In this document: positions 34,999 through 44,088 of the stretch, piece by piece
How the letters are laid out: every line of letters begins with the position of its first letter
Position numbering within the stretch: position 1 is the first letter of the stretch
Assembly: GCF_038069945.1 (NCBI RefSeq)
Contig: NZ_JBBPEV010000001.1
Span: 124,001-188,000, forward strand
Direction of reading: 5' to 3'
From: Aquabacterium sp. A3
Lineage (GTDB): Bacteria; Pseudomonadota; Gammaproteobacteria; Burkholderiales; Burkholderiaceae_C
Length of the DNA: 64,000 nucleotides
Position numbers and translations under genes: made by a program
The notes under the pieces: generated by a model
The model's input: the letters and a program-made list of their open reading frames with translations, nothing else
What the model was told of the DNA's origin: nothing
Databases searched by the model: none

Positions 34999-36741
34999 TC
35001 AGCGCAGCTCGCGCCGCAGGATCTTGCCCACCGGGGTCTTGGGCAGCTCTTCATTGCGGAACTCGACCACGCGGGGAATTTTGTAGCCCGTGAGGTTCTT
35101 GCGGCAATGGTCGATGATCGCTTCCTTGGTCAGCCCAGGATTGCGGGGCACGATGATCACCTTGACGCGCTCGCCAGCGGTTTCATCGGGCACGCCCACC
35201 GCGGCGACTTCCTTGACGTCGGGGTGCATCGCCACCACGTCTTCGATTTCGTTGGGGTACACGTTGAAGCCGGACACCAGGATCATGTCCTTCTTGCGGT
35301 CCACGATCTTCAGGAATCCCCGCTCGTCCATCACAGCGATGTCGCCGGTGGCCAGCCAGCCTTCGCTGTCGATGACCTTGGCCGTTTCTTCGGGGCGGTT
35401 CCAGTAACCCTTCATGACCTGAGGGCCTCGCACGCACAGCTCGCCAGGCTCGCCGATGTTGGCCCAGCTGCCGTCGTCACGGCGGCAGCGCACTTCGGTG
35501 GAGGGCACGGGCACGCCAATCGAACCCGTGAAGACTTCGCGGGGCTTGCTCAGGTCCACCGGGGCTTGCGTCACGATGGGCGAGCACTCGGTCAGGCCAT
35601 AGCCTTCCACGATGGGGCAACCGGTGACCTGATTCCAGCGCTCGGCGGTGCTGCGCATCAGGGCCATGCCGCCGGCAATGGGCAACTTCAGTTTGGAGAA
35701 GTCGAGCTTGGCAAAGGCGGGATCTTCCAGAAACGAGGCGAACAGCGTGTTCACGCCTGTGATGCCCGAGAACCGTTCGTTCTTCAGGATCATCATCACG
35801 CGTTTGGTGTCGCGCGGGTTGGCCACCAGGATGTTGCGACCGCCCAGGGCCATGAAGATCAGGCCATTCACCGTCAGCGAGAAGATGTGGTACATCGGGA
35901 TGAGCGTGACCACGGTCTCGGTTTCATCCGTCAACTGGCCTTCGGCAAATGCCAGCGCCTGCTGGCAGTTGGCCAGCACGTTGCGGTGCGTGAGCATCGC
36001 GCCCTTGGACACGCCGGTGGTACCGCCGGTGTATTGCAAAAACGCCAGGTCATCCGCCTTGACCTCGGCAGGCTTGAACTTGAGCTGAGCGCCTTCCTTG
36101 AGCACATCGCGAATCCAGCGAGCCCCCGGCAGGCTGTACGCGGGCACCATCTTCTGCACCTTGCGCAGCACGAAGTTCAACAAGCGGCCTTTGGCGTTGA
36201 TGAACCCATCCGACAACAGGTCACCGATCTGCGTCAGCACGATGCGCTTGAGCTTGGTGCCCGTCATCGCGTCTTGCAGCGTCTTGGCAAAGGTTTCCAT
36301 CACGATGATGGTTTCGGCGCCACTGTCGTTCAGGGCGTGGGCCAATTCACGAGCCGTGTACAGCGGGTTGATGTTGACCACCACCGCCCCCAGCTTCAGC
36401 ACCGCAAACAGGCACACCGGATACTGGAAGGTGTTGGGCAGCATGATCGCCACCCGGTCGCCCTTTTTCACGCCCTGGCTCTGCAGCCAACCGGCAAAGG
36501 CGCTGACCAGCCGATCCAGGCGATCGTTGCTCATCTCGGTGCCGATGCTCACGAAGCCCGGGCGCTGCCGGAACTTGTTGATGCATTCGTCAAAATACTG
36601 TCCCAGGGACTGGTATTTGTTGACGTCAATGTCGTGAGGCACGCCCTTGACATAGGAGGACAGCCAGATGCGGTTGGTCGTGCCGTCAGGGTTGACGATC
36701 GACACACCCGACTGAACTTGGGCGGCGGCGGATTGGCTCAT
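34999..36741 (-). CDS. fadD: Long-chain fatty acid CoA ligase
   Basis: A 580-residue AMP-forming ligase. P-loop YTGGTTGVSKGAMLTHRN, A5 motif GYGLTECSP, GDIAVMDERGFLKIVDRKKD (adenylation hinge), NVYPNEIEDVV and the C-terminal catalytic lysine in TPVGKILRRELR. A perfect GAGGAGA ribosome site precedes ATG 36741. It activates fatty acids at the inner face of the membrane for the downstream-acting thiolase, hydratase and reductase encoded in the neighbouring operon. Confidence 0.95.
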   Translation of the reverse strand: MSQSAAAQVQSGVSIVNPDGTTNRIWLSSYVKGVPHDIDVNKYQSLGQYFDECINKFRQRPGFVSIGTEMSNDRLDRLVSAFAGWLQSQGVKKGDRVAIMLPNTFQYPVCLFAVLKLGAVVVNINPLYTARELAHALNDSGAETIIVMETFAKTLQDAMTGTKLKRIVLTQIGDLLSDGFINAKGRLLNFVLRKVQKMVPAYSLPGARWIRDVLKEGAQLKFKPAEVKADDLAFLQYTGGTTGVSKGAMLTHRNVLANCQQALAFAEGQLTDETETVVTLIPMYHIFSLTVNGLIFMALGGRNILVANPRDTKRVMMILKNERFSGITGVNTLFASFLEDPAFAKLDFSKLKLPIAGGMALMRSTAERWNQVTGCPIVEGYGLTECSPIVTQAPVDLSKPREVFTGSIGVPVPSTEVRCRRDDGSWANIGEPGELCVRGPQVMKGYWNRPEETAKVIDSEGWLATGDIAVMDERGFLKIVDRKKDMILVSGFNVYPNEIEDVVAMHPDVKEVAAVGVPDETAGERVKVIIVPRNPGLTKEAIIDHCRKNLTGYKIPRVVEFRNEELPKTPVGKILRRELR

Positions 36742-36887
36742 CTGATCTCCTCATGTACCGGCGCCACCGGCAATGCCTGGTGGCGCGGGGGCGGCTGGCG
36801 GCCCAATTCCTGATACCGGGCTCACGCAGTTGCGCCTGCCCGGTGCTACAAAATGTTTATTTTAACAAGGCTGACAGAGAAATTAAT

Positions 36888-36903
36888 CTGACAGCCCTGT
36901 CAG
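36888..36903. promoter_or_regulatory. CTGACAG-CC-CTGTCAG palindrome after the thiolase gene
   Basis: A perfect 16-base palindrome begins 5 bases past the thiolase stop, with a third CTGACAG at 36871-36877. On the minus strand it is followed by ATTAATTT, so it could be a weak terminator of the thiolase operon. The extra half-site suggests an operator for the fadD promoter instead. The two readings are not exclusive. Confidence 0.4.
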
Positions 36904-36907
36904 GTCA

Positions 36908-38200
36908 TCAGCGTTCGAGGATGGCCACCACGCCCTGACCGCCGGCCGCGCAGATGGAGATCAGGCCACGACCCGAGCCCTTTTGCGACAGCATCTTGGC
37001 CAGCGAGGCCACGATGCGGCCACCGGTGGCGGCAAACGGGTGACCCGCAGCCAGCGACGAGCCGTTGATGTTGAGCTTGCTGCGATCGATCGAGCCCAGC
37101 GGCTTGTCCAGGCCCAGCTTGTCCTTGCAGTACTTGGCGTCTTCCCAGGCTTTCAGGGTGCACAGCACCTGCGCGGCAAAAGCTTCGTGGATTTCATAGA
37201 AATCGAAGTCTTGCAGGCTGATGCCGGCGCGGGCCAGCATGCGCGGCACGGCATAGGCAGGGGCCATCAGCAGGCCTTCCTTCTCGGGGCCGAAGAAGTC
37301 CACGGCAGCCACTTCGCTGAAGGTGATGTAGGCCAGCACCGGCAGGTTGTTGGCCTTGGCCCACTCTTCCGAGCCCAGCAACACGGCCGAGGCGCCGTCG
37401 GTCAGCGGGGTCGAGTTGCCCGGGGTCAGCGTGCCTTGACCCGGGGCGATTTTCTTGTCGAAGCAGGGCTTGAGCGAGCGAAGCTTCTCGACGGTCAGGC
37501 CTTCGCGCAGGTTGTTGTCCTTGCTCACGCCCTTGAAGGGGGTCATCAGGTCGGCGAAGAAACCGTCCTTGTAGGCGCGCGCCAAGTTCTGGTGCGACAA
37601 GAACGCCAGTTGGTCCTGCTCTTCACGGGGGATGCCCCATTCGCGCGCCATCAACTCGGCGTGCTCACCCATCGAGAAGCCGGTGCGGGGCTCGCCGTTC
37701 TTCGGGATGGCCGGCTTGACCAGCATCGAAGGACGGATCTTCGACAGGGTCTTGAGCTGCTCACCGGTGGACTTGCCACGGTTGGCTTCCAGCAGGATCT
37801 TGCGCATTTTCTCGTTCACGCCGATGGGGGCGTCCGAGGTGGTGTCCACGCCGCCGCCAATGCCGCACTCGATGTGGCCCAGGGCGATCTTGTTGGCCAC
37901 CAGCATGATGGCTTCCAGACCGGTGCCGCAGGCTTGTTGCAGGTCGTAGGCCGGCGTTTGCGGCGACAAGGTGGTGGACAGCACGGATTCACGCACCAGG
38001 TTGAAGTCACGCGAGTGCTTCATGACGGCGCCGGCGGCGACATCGCCCAGGCGCTTGCCGTGCAGGTTGAAACGGTCCACCAGGCCTTGCAGGGTGGCCG
38101 TCAGCATCTCCTGGTTCGACACATGGGAGTAGACGGTGTTGGAGCGGGCAAACGGGATGCGGTTGCCGCCGATGATGGCGACGCGACGAACGGTGTTCAT
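36908..38200 (-). CDS. Acetyl-CoA acyltransferase (thiolase, FadA2/FadI type)
   Basis: A 430-residue thiolase. The nucleophile Cys is in QQACGTGLEAIMLVANKIA, with EIHEAFAAQVLCTLKA, GSSLAAGHPFAATGGRI and the C-terminal base ICAAGGQGVVAILE. An AAGGA ribosome site precedes the ATG. It cleaves or forms 3-ketoacyl-CoA. It is third in the operon fabG4-maoC-thiolase. Confidence 0.93.
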   Translation of the reverse strand: MNTVRRVAIIGGNRIPFARSNTVYSHVSNQEMLTATLQGLVDRFNLHGKRLGDVAAGAVMKHSRDFNLVRESVLSTTLSPQTPAYDLQQACGTGLEAIMLVANKIALGHIECGIGGGVDTTSDAPIGVNEKMRKILLEANRGKSTGEQLKTLSKIRPSMLVKPAIPKNGEPRTGFSMGEHAELMAREWGIPREEQDQLAFLSHQNLARAYKDGFFADLMTPFKGVSKDNNLREGLTVEKLRSLKPCFDKKIAPGQGTLTPGNSTPLTDGASAVLLGSEEWAKANNLPVLAYITFSEVAAVDFFGPEKEGLLMAPAYAVPRMLARAGISLQDFDFYEIHEAFAAQVLCTLKAWEDAKYCKDKLGLDKPLGSIDRSKLNINGSSLAAGHPFAATGGRIVASLAKMLSQKGSGRGLISICAAGGQGVVAILER

Positions 38201-38247
38201 GGTGAGTCCTTACGGTATTCAGTGAAATCGGGGGTGGTCGGGTGTGC

Positions 38248-39108
38248 TCAGCACGTGATGCGACCGCGCAAATGGGGTTTGTCGCCCTTGGCGTTGCGCA
38301 CCTCGAAGGTGGCGCCACGCTCATGGCGGCTGCTCCAGAGAGAGGCCTTGGCAGGCAGGAACAGAGGGGTCTTGAAGTCCACCAGCACTTCGGCCTTGGT
38401 CACCTCCTCACGCGGCATGAGGGTGGCCAGGGCGCGGGCCTTGGTCCACATGCCATGGGCGATCGCTTTGCGAAAACCCAGGAGCTTGGCGGTCAGGGCG
38501 GTCAGGTGGATGGGGTTGATGTCGCCTGAGACGCGGCCATAACGTCGGCCAATCCCTGCTGCAGCAAAGAAATCGGCCTGATGAGACAGCACGACTGTGT
38601 CGGACAACTGGCTTTCGTACTTGGGGCCGCGCGGGTTTTTGACCCCCATGCGCAAGGCGGTCATGTCGTTTTGCCAGACCAGCGCATCACCCCGGTAAGC
38701 ACGGAAATGCAGCATGAACACCTGACCCTTGTCATGCGCATACAAGGCGCCGGTGCTCAGCTCAATGCGCAGCTGATCGCCGGCATTGATGCGTGCCATC
38801 TGCTCGATGCGGTTGGACAAGTGAACGATGCCCATGGCGGGCCAAGGGCATGCCTTGCTGCCAAACAGCATCATTGCCAGCGGAAATGCCTGTGTGAACA
38901 GGTAGGTGATGGGCACGCCGTGCGCTTGCGTGAACCCGCACACCTTGGCATACGCCGCGACATGGCGGCCATTGACCACCACACGCGGACGCACATACGT
39001 GACGGCCGGCATGGCATCCACGGCCACATTCTTCTTGCTGCTTGAGCGCAAGGCGCCCAGGCTCAGCGAGATCGAGCTGGGCAACTTGTTGACGGTGATC
39101 GTCTTCAT
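38248..39108 (-). CDS. MaoC-like (R)-specific enoyl-CoA hydratase
   Basis: A 286-residue double hot-dog protein (HtdX-like) starting MKTITVNKLPSSI; a start at 39135 overlapping the previous gene is possible. The hydratase motif is SGDINPIHLTALTAKLLGFRKAIAHGMW, shown as SGDINPIHLTA and AIAHGMW, with catalytic Asp and His. It interconverts enoyl-CoA and (R)-3-hydroxyacyl-CoA, the stereochemistry used by FabG-type reductases. It lies between the reductase and thiolase genes. Confidence 0.9.
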   Translation of the reverse strand: MKTITVNKLPSSISLSLGALRSSSKKNVAVDAMPAVTYVRPRVVVNGRHVAAYAKVCGFTQAHGVPITYLFTQAFPLAMMLFGSKACPWPAMGIVHLSNRIEQMARINAGDQLRIELSTGALYAHDKGQVFMLHFRAYRGDALVWQNDMTALRMGVKNPRGPKYESQLSDTVVLSHQADFFAAAGIGRRYGRVSGDINPIHLTALTAKLLGFRKAIAHGMWTKARALATLMPREEVTKAEVLVDFKTPLFLPAKASLWSSRHERGATFEVRNAKGDKPHLRGRITC

Positions 39109-39124
39109 GGGGGCGATGCCTCGC

Positions 39125-40534
39125 TCAGGCGCCAATCAGGCTCTGACCACACACGCGGATGACGTTGGACGTCAGGCCGCTGGATGCCGGGCTGGCAAAC
39201 CAGGCGATGGCCTCTGCCACGTCCACGGGCTGGCCACCCTGGCTCATGGAGTTCATGCGGCGACCAGCTTCGCGGATGGCGAAGGGGATCGCGGCCGTCA
39301 TCTGAGTTTCGATGAAGCCAGGTGCCACGCCATTGATGGTGATGCCCTTGGCGGCAAAGATCGGCGCGGTGGATTGCACCATGCCAATCACGCCTGCCTT
39401 GGAGACGGCGTAGTTGGTCTGACCCATGTTGCCAGCGATACCAGAAATCGACGACACGCAGACGATGCGGCCACCGGGCTTCAGCGCGCCGCTTTCAACC
39501 ATCGCTTCATTGATGCGCTCCTGGGTGGACAGGTTCACATTGACCGTCAACTGCCACAGGTGCTCTTTCATGTTGGCGATGGTCTTGTCGCGGGTGATGC
39601 CGGCGTTGTGCACGATGACATCCCAGCCGCCATCGGCCTTGGCGGCCTCGACCAGCTTGGCGGGTGCATCAGCGGCACCGATGTCCAGCGCGATGGCCTT
39701 GCCGTTGAGCTTCTTGGCCACGGCTTCCAGCGGGGCCTGAGCCTGAGGCACGTCCAGGCAGATCACCTGAGCGCCGTCACGGGCCATGACTTCGGCAATG
39801 GCTTCACCGATGCCGCGCGAGGCGCCCGTCACCAGCACTTTCTTGCCTGCCAGGGGCTGGTTCCAGTCGGCGGGCACCACCACATCGCCCACGGGCTGAC
39901 CCACGCGAATCACCTGGGCCGAGACATAAGCCGACTTCGGGCTCAACAGGAAGCGCAGGGTGGACTCCAGGTTGCCTTCGGCGCCTTCAGCCACGTACAC
40001 CAGTTGCGCGTTGCTGCCTTTTTTGAGCTCTTTGCCCAGCGAGCGGGTCAAGCCTTCCAGCGAACGTTGCACGGTGGCCTTGCGATGCGAGGCGCAGCCT
40101 TCGGGCGGACGACCGATCACCACCACGCGGGCGCAAGGCAGCAGCGAGCGAGCCGCGTCGTGGAAGAACCAGTACAAGGCATCGGACTGGGTGCTGTCTT
40201 CCAGGCCGGTGGCGTCGAACACCAGCGCCTTGACTTTCTCGCCAGGCTGGCCATTGCCGCCCCAGCGACCGGTGGTCAGACCGGCCTGGTTGGCCACCGC
40301 CACCCACTGAGGCAGCCGCTCATGGGTGAGGGTTTGTGCACCCATGCGCTGGAAGATGCCGGCCAGCGTGGGCAGCAACTGAGGCTCTCCACCACCCCCA
40401 ACCAGCACGGCGCCCTTGATCGCGGGTTGCCCGGCCTTGTAACGCTCCAGGGTCATGGGCTTGGGCAAACCCAGCGCATTGACGAGCTTGGCGCCCATCG
40501 GCGAGTTGGCAAAGTCCAGGTAACCGTCTTTCAT
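39125..40534 (-). CDS. High-molecular-weight FabG (FabG4-type 3-oxoacyl reductase)
   Basis: A 469-residue SDR protein about twice the size of FabG. The N-terminal 220 residues form a degenerate flavodoxin-like/Rossmann domain (AVLVGGGGEPQLLPTL). The C-terminal catalytic domain has VLVTGASRGIGEAIAEVMAR, an Asp after beta-2 (VICLDVP) that selects NAD(H), and the triad in SSISGIAGNMGQTNYAVSKAG (SSISG then YAVSK). Mycobacterial FabG4 reduces CoA-linked substrates with NADH. GAGAG precedes the start. It is the first gene of the operon. Confidence 0.92.
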   Translation of the reverse strand: MKDGYLDFANSPMGAKLVNALGLPKPMTLERYKAGQPAIKGAVLVGGGGEPQLLPTLAGIFQRMGAQTLTHERLPQWVAVANQAGLTTGRWGGNGQPGEKVKALVFDATGLEDSTQSDALYWFFHDAARSLLPCARVVVIGRPPEGCASHRKATVQRSLEGLTRSLGKELKKGSNAQLVYVAEGAEGNLESTLRFLLSPKSAYVSAQVIRVGQPVGDVVVPADWNQPLAGKKVLVTGASRGIGEAIAEVMARDGAQVICLDVPQAQAPLEAVAKKLNGKAIALDIGAADAPAKLVEAAKADGGWDVIVHNAGITRDKTIANMKEHLWQLTVNVNLSTQERINEAMVESGALKPGGRIVCVSSISGIAGNMGQTNYAVSKAGVIGMVQSTAPIFAAKGITINGVAPGFIETQMTAAIPFAIREAGRRMNSMSQGGQPVDVAEAIAWFASPASSGLTSNVIRVCGQSLIGA

Positions 40535-40598
40535 GCGTGTCTCTCAAAGGTGCAAGGCCGTGAACGTGAACAGTGTCGATCGGCCGGTTGGGATGAAC

Positions 40599-40618
40599 GT
40601 GACCCTGACCAGGGTCAC
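40599..40618. promoter_or_regulatory. 20-base perfect palindrome upstream of fabG4
   Basis: GTGACCCTG-AC-CAGGGTCAC lies between the end of the TetR gene (40629) and the fabG4 start (40534). It has no U-tract, so an operator or a small hairpin is more likely than a terminator. It differs from the PsrA-like box at 41430. Confidence 0.45.
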
Positions 40619-40628
40619 ACGGGGGGAA

Positions 40629-41399
40629 TCAGGTGGTTGCGGCGGGCTCCTGCGCCGAAGGCTGGAGGTCTTCGGGCCTCATGCCCAGCGTGGCAAGACC
40701 GGGCAGACGCACGATCTCATCAATCAGGTTGGTTTCTTGAGGTCCCGGCAAGGGCGCGCGCAAGGCGGCCACCATCAGCGCCACCAGGCGCGACAGGATC
40801 ATGGCCTCGTGGTCGCCCTGCCCTTGCGTGAACTCGCGGATGAGACGCTGGGTGTTGCCACCTGCCAGCACGCCTGCCAGGGCGCCCATGGCAAAGTTCA
40901 GGCGAAAGCCCAGGTCTTCTCGCGTGAGGTCGGGCAAGGTGCGCTGGAAGGCAAAAAAGAACCTGGCCAGTGACTGCACATAGTGGGTGTCGATGAACTC
41001 ACGCACCACCGGAGAAGGGTCGGTGTAAGCACGGCCCAGAAAGTGCAAGTAGCGGCGAGCAGCGTCGGAGCGACCCCGACCCATCCGCACGGCTGGCAAG
41101 AACATGGCCACCAGCACGTGCTCGCACCGCATGCGATCACCCAGGTGCTGCTCCATCGTGTCCAGCATGGCCAGGCGGTGATCGTTGAGCGGGTCCAGTT
41201 GACGGGCCAGCACGGCCTGGATCAGGGCGTCCTTGCTGCCAAAGTGGTAGTTGGCCGCAGCCAGATTGACCCCCGCAGCGCTGGTGATCTGCCGCATGGA
41301 CATGGATTCGAACCCGCCCTGCACAAACAGCGCCTCCGCCGCATCCAGGATGCGGGTCTTGGTGTCTGCAGGTGACAGGCGTGCGCCGGCGCTGGCCAT
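40629..41399 (-). CDS. psrA: TetR-family regulator, PsrA-like
   Basis: A 256-residue repressor starting MASAGARLSPADTKTRIL with GAGGAG 13 bases upstream. The HTH region RILDAAEALFVQGGFESMSMRQI (in parts: RILDAAEALFVQGGF and ESMSMRQITSAAGVNLA) and AAANYHFGSKDALIQAVL closely resemble PsrA, the fatty-acid-responsive regulator of beta-oxidation in Pseudomonas and relatives. The C-terminal domain binds the ligand. A PsrA-type box lies 31 bases upstream of the start, suggesting autoregulation. The gene precedes the fabG4 operon. Confidence 0.85.
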   Translation of the reverse strand: MASAGARLSPADTKTRILDAAEALFVQGGFESMSMRQITSAAGVNLAAANYHFGSKDALIQAVLARQLDPLNDHRLAMLDTMEQHLGDRMRCEHVLVAMFLPAVRMGRGRSDAARRYLHFLGRAYTDPSPVVREFIDTHYVQSLARFFFAFQRTLPDLTREDLGFRLNFAMGALAGVLAGGNTQRLIREFTQGQGDHEAMILSRLVALMVAALRAPLPGPQETNLIDEIVRLPGLATLGMRPEDLQPSAQEPAATT

Positions 41400-41429
41400 G
41401 GGGGTCTGTTCTCCTCGGTACGAACGTTT

Positions 41430-41443
41430 CAAACGCTCGTTTC
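41430..41443 (-). promoter_or_regulatory. PsrA-type operator
   Basis: C-AAAC-GCTC-GTTT-C fits the (G/C)AAAC-N2-4-GTTT(G/C) PsrA consensus with N4. An overlapping pseudo-palindrome, GAACGTTTCAAACGCTC (41422-41438), gives further symmetry. It lies between the regulator and the divergent alcohol dehydrogenase gene, 31 bases from the regulator start and about 150 from the other. Confidence 0.7.
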
Positions 41444-41596
41444 ATGTATTGGGTGCGTATGGTATGTCAGAGAACGCCCTTTGGCGCGACAGACCTTCTT
41501 CAAACCTGGGTAATCCCTCAATCAAGGGGGGGCGCCTGTGCACAGCAAGGATTGGTACAGTGTTTTCAACGTCAAAAGTTCTCACAGAGCACCCTC

Positions 41597-42733
41597 ATGG
41601 CCACCATCCTGTACCTCACCCAGATCCAGTTCGATTTCGGCGCCATCCAGCAATTGGCCGCCGAGTGCGCGCGCGTGGGCATTTCTCGCCCACTGGTTGT
41701 CACGGATGCGGGGGTCAAGGCGGCCGGGGTGCTGCAAAAAGCGCTGGATGCCCTGGGCGATTTGCCAGTGACGGTGTTCGACCAGACCCCTCCCAACCCC
41801 ACCGAGGCATCGGTGCGCGCCGCCTTGGCGGCTTGGGAATCCGGACACTGTGACGGTTTGATCGCCGTGGGCGGGGGCTCCAGCATCGACCTGGCCAAGG
41901 GCCTGGCGATCATGGCCACCCATGAAGGGCCGCTCAAGACCTACGCCACGATCGAGGGTGGATCGCCCAAGATCAGTGCCAGTGTGGCGCCGCTCATCGC
42001 CGTGCCAACCACCTCCGGCACGGGCAGTGAGGTGGCGCGCGGTGCGATCGTGATCGTGGATGACGGACGCAAGCTGGGCTTCCACTCGTGGAATCTGATG
42101 CCCAAGGCCGCCATTTGCGACCCGGAATTGACCCTTGGCCTGCCTCCAGCCCTGACCGCTGCGACCGGCATGGACGCCATCGCCCATTGCATGGAAACGT
42201 TCATGGCGCCGGCGTTCAATCCGCCTGCTGACGGCATCGCCCTGGACGGTCTGGAGCGTGCCTGGCACCACATCGAACGCGCCACGCGAGACGGCAGTGA
42301 TCGCGAAGCGCGGCTGAACATGATGAGCGCGTCGATGCAAGGGGCCATGGCGTTTCAGAAAGGGCTGGGCGCCGTGCACAGCCTGAGCCACAGCCTGGGC
42401 GGGGTCAACCCCAAGCTGCACCATGGCACGCTCAACGCCATGTTCTTGCCAGCGGTGGTGAGCTTCAATGCCCAGGCAGCGTCCATCCAGGCTGAGCGAC
42501 GCCTGGACCGCATGGCCCGTGTCATGGGGCTGGGCTCTGGCGCCGACATTCCTGAAGCATTGCGCGACCTGAACGCTCGCCTGGGGCTGCCCCGCGGGCT
42601 GGCCGACATGGGTGTTCAGGAGGCTTGGTTTGACAAGGTCATCGCCGGTGCGATGGCAGACCACTGCCACAAGACAAATCCACGCATCGCCACCCCGGAG
42701 GATTATCGAGCGCTGCTGTCTGCGTCGATGTGA
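41597..42733 (+). CDS. Iron-containing alcohol dehydrogenase (group III)
   Basis: A 378-residue protein starting MATILYLTQIQFDFGAIQQL; upstream in-frame codons overlap the regulator gene. NAD-binding GGGSSIDLAKGLAI, VPTTSGTGSEVARGAIV, and iron ligands in TGMDAIAHCMETF (Asp, His) and AVHSLSHSLGGVNPKLHHGTLNA (given in parts: HSLSHSLGG and LHHGTLNA) identify the family. The alcohol substrate is unknown; divergence from the fatty-acid regulator suggests a link to aldehyde or fatty-alcohol handling. The last 31 bases overlap the convergent CorC-type gene. Confidence 0.9.
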   Translation: MATILYLTQIQFDFGAIQQLAAECARVGISRPLVVTDAGVKAAGVLQKALDALGDLPVTVFDQTPPNPTEASVRAALAAWESGHCDGLIAVGGGSSIDLAKGLAIMATHEGPLKTYATIEGGSPKISASVAPLIAVPTTSGTGSEVARGAIVIVDDGRKLGFHSWNLMPKAAICDPELTLGLPPALTAATGMDAIAHCMETFMAPAFNPPADGIALDGLERAWHHIERATRDGSDREARLNMMSASMQGAMAFQKGLGAVHSLSHSLGGVNPKLHHGTLNAMFLPAVVSFNAQAASIQAERRLDRMARVMGLGSGADIPEALRDLNARLGLPRGLADMGVQEAWFDKVIAGAMADHCHKTNPRIATPEDYRALLSASM

Positions 42734-44058
42734 TCGATGGGCTGATCGCCCGTGGCGGGGATGGTGGCGGCCTGGCGCGTCACCATCACCTGGTCGATCT
42801 TGTGGCTGTCCACATCCATCACCTCGAAGCGGTAGCCGCCATGGCTGACGCTGTCGGTGCGTCGAGGGATGCGGCGCAGCATCACCATCAAGAACCCCGC
42901 CAGCGTCTCATACTCTTCTTGCTGAGGCAGGCTGTCGATGTGCAGGGCCTTGAGCACGTCCGGAATGGGCGTCACGCCATCGATCAGCCATGAGTCCGCG
43001 TCGCGCTGCACGATCAGGTCTTCGTCCACCGGGGCCATCAGGCTGCCCATCACCGTGTTCATCACGTCGTTGAGGGTGATGATGCCCACCACCAGCGCGT
43101 ATTCGTTGACCACGACTGCAAAGTCTTCAAAGGCCTGCCTGAACTGGCCCAACATTTCCGACAGGTTGAGCCGGTCGGGCACGATCAGCACCTTCTTGAT
43201 CAGACCTTCAGCGTGAAGGTTGATCGGTTGCTGCTTGAGGATGCTGTTGAGCAGGTCTTTCGAATCGAGGTAGCCCACCACGTGGTCGATGTCGCCATCG
43301 CACACCAGGTAGGTGGAGTGCGGGTGCTCGATGATCTTGGCCCTGATCAATGCCTCGCTGTCGTCCAGCAGCAAGTGCACCACGCGATCGCGCGGCGTCA
43401 TGGCCATGGGCACGTGGCGGCTGTCCAACTCCATCACGTTTTCAATCACCAGGTGCTCCGGCGCCCTGATCACGCCCGCCTCGGCCCCGGCCTGCGCCAT
43501 GGCCAGGATGTCGTCGGGCGTGATGGCGTCGTCACGCCGATCAGGCAAGCCCAGGAGCTTGAACAGGCCATCGGTCATGCGCTTGAAGAGCCAGACCACG
43601 GGCTTGGCCAGCGCCAGCAAGCCGTGCATGGGGCCCACCACACGCACGGCGATCTGCTCGGGGGCGGTCATGCCCAGGCGTTTGGGAAACAGGTCGGCCA
43701 GGAGCACGAAGAGGCTGGTGACCAGCACAAACGACACCACGCTGCTGACCGTGGACACCTGTTCAGCGCCCAACCAACCTCGCAACACCGGCTCAATGAG
43801 CGGTGCGAATGCGCCCTCACCCACCACACCACCCAGGATGGCCACAACGTTCATGCCGATCTGAATGCCCGTGAAAAAGTCTCCGGGTTCATCCTGAACG
43901 GCCATGACGTGAACCGCCCTGGTGTCGCCCTGATCGGCCATCTGCTTGAGCCGGATGCGTCGCGCGGCCGCGATCGACAACTCGGTGAGCGAGAAAAAAG
44001 CACTGGCCGCGATCAAGGCGGCGATCAAGAGCAGGCTGCTGGCAGGATCCATGATCAC
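42703..44058 (-). CDS. CNNM/CorC-type CBS-domain membrane protein
   Basis: A 451-residue protein (start at Met1 or Met3). DUF21/CNNM membrane domain with four helices (about 5-175; FFSLTELSIAAARRIRLKQM, FTGIQIGMNVVAILGG), two CBS domains (about 210-330; RDRVVHLLLDDSEALIRAKI, DHVVGYLDSKDLL, VVNEYALVVGIITLNDVM) and a C-terminal CorC_HlyC domain (about 345-435). Relatives are implicated in Mg2+/Co2+ efflux; the old label haemolysin is misleading. Confidence 0.92.
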   Translation of the reverse strand: MIMDPASSLLLIAALIAASAFFSLTELSIAAARRIRLKQMADQGDTRAVHVMAVQDEPGDFFTGIQIGMNVVAILGGVVGEGAFAPLIEPVLRGWLGAEQVSTVSSVVSFVLVTSLFVLLADLFPKRLGMTAPEQIAVRVVGPMHGLLALAKPVVWLFKRMTDGLFKLLGLPDRRDDAITPDDILAMAQAGAEAGVIRAPEHLVIENVMELDSRHVPMAMTPRDRVVHLLLDDSEALIRAKIIEHPHSTYLVCDGDIDHVVGYLDSKDLLNSILKQQPINLHAEGLIKKVLIVPDRLNLSEMLGQFRQAFEDFAVVVNEYALVVGIITLNDVMNTVMGSLMAPVDEDLIVQRDADSWLIDGVTPIPDVLKALHIDSLPQQEEYETLAGFLMVMLRRIPRRTDSVSHGGYRFEVMDVDSHKIDQVMVTRQAATIPATGDQPIDHIDADSSAR

Positions 44059-44088
44059 AGTGTAGCCAAGGCGCGCAGGGCAGACAGC

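Noticed and set aside
35107..36813. 568-codon open frame antisense to fadD
   Set aside because: Long antisense frames are common in high-GC genes with strong third-position bias. Composition is His/Gln/Arg/Ala-rich, typical of a shadow. The same applies to 36983-38542, 38906-40831, 5941-6840 and 57519-59024.
42703..42733. Overlap of the alcohol dehydrogenase and CorC-type 3' ends as a sign of a frameshift
   Set aside because: Both proteins end with family-typical sequence; a 31-base convergent overlap is unremarkable.
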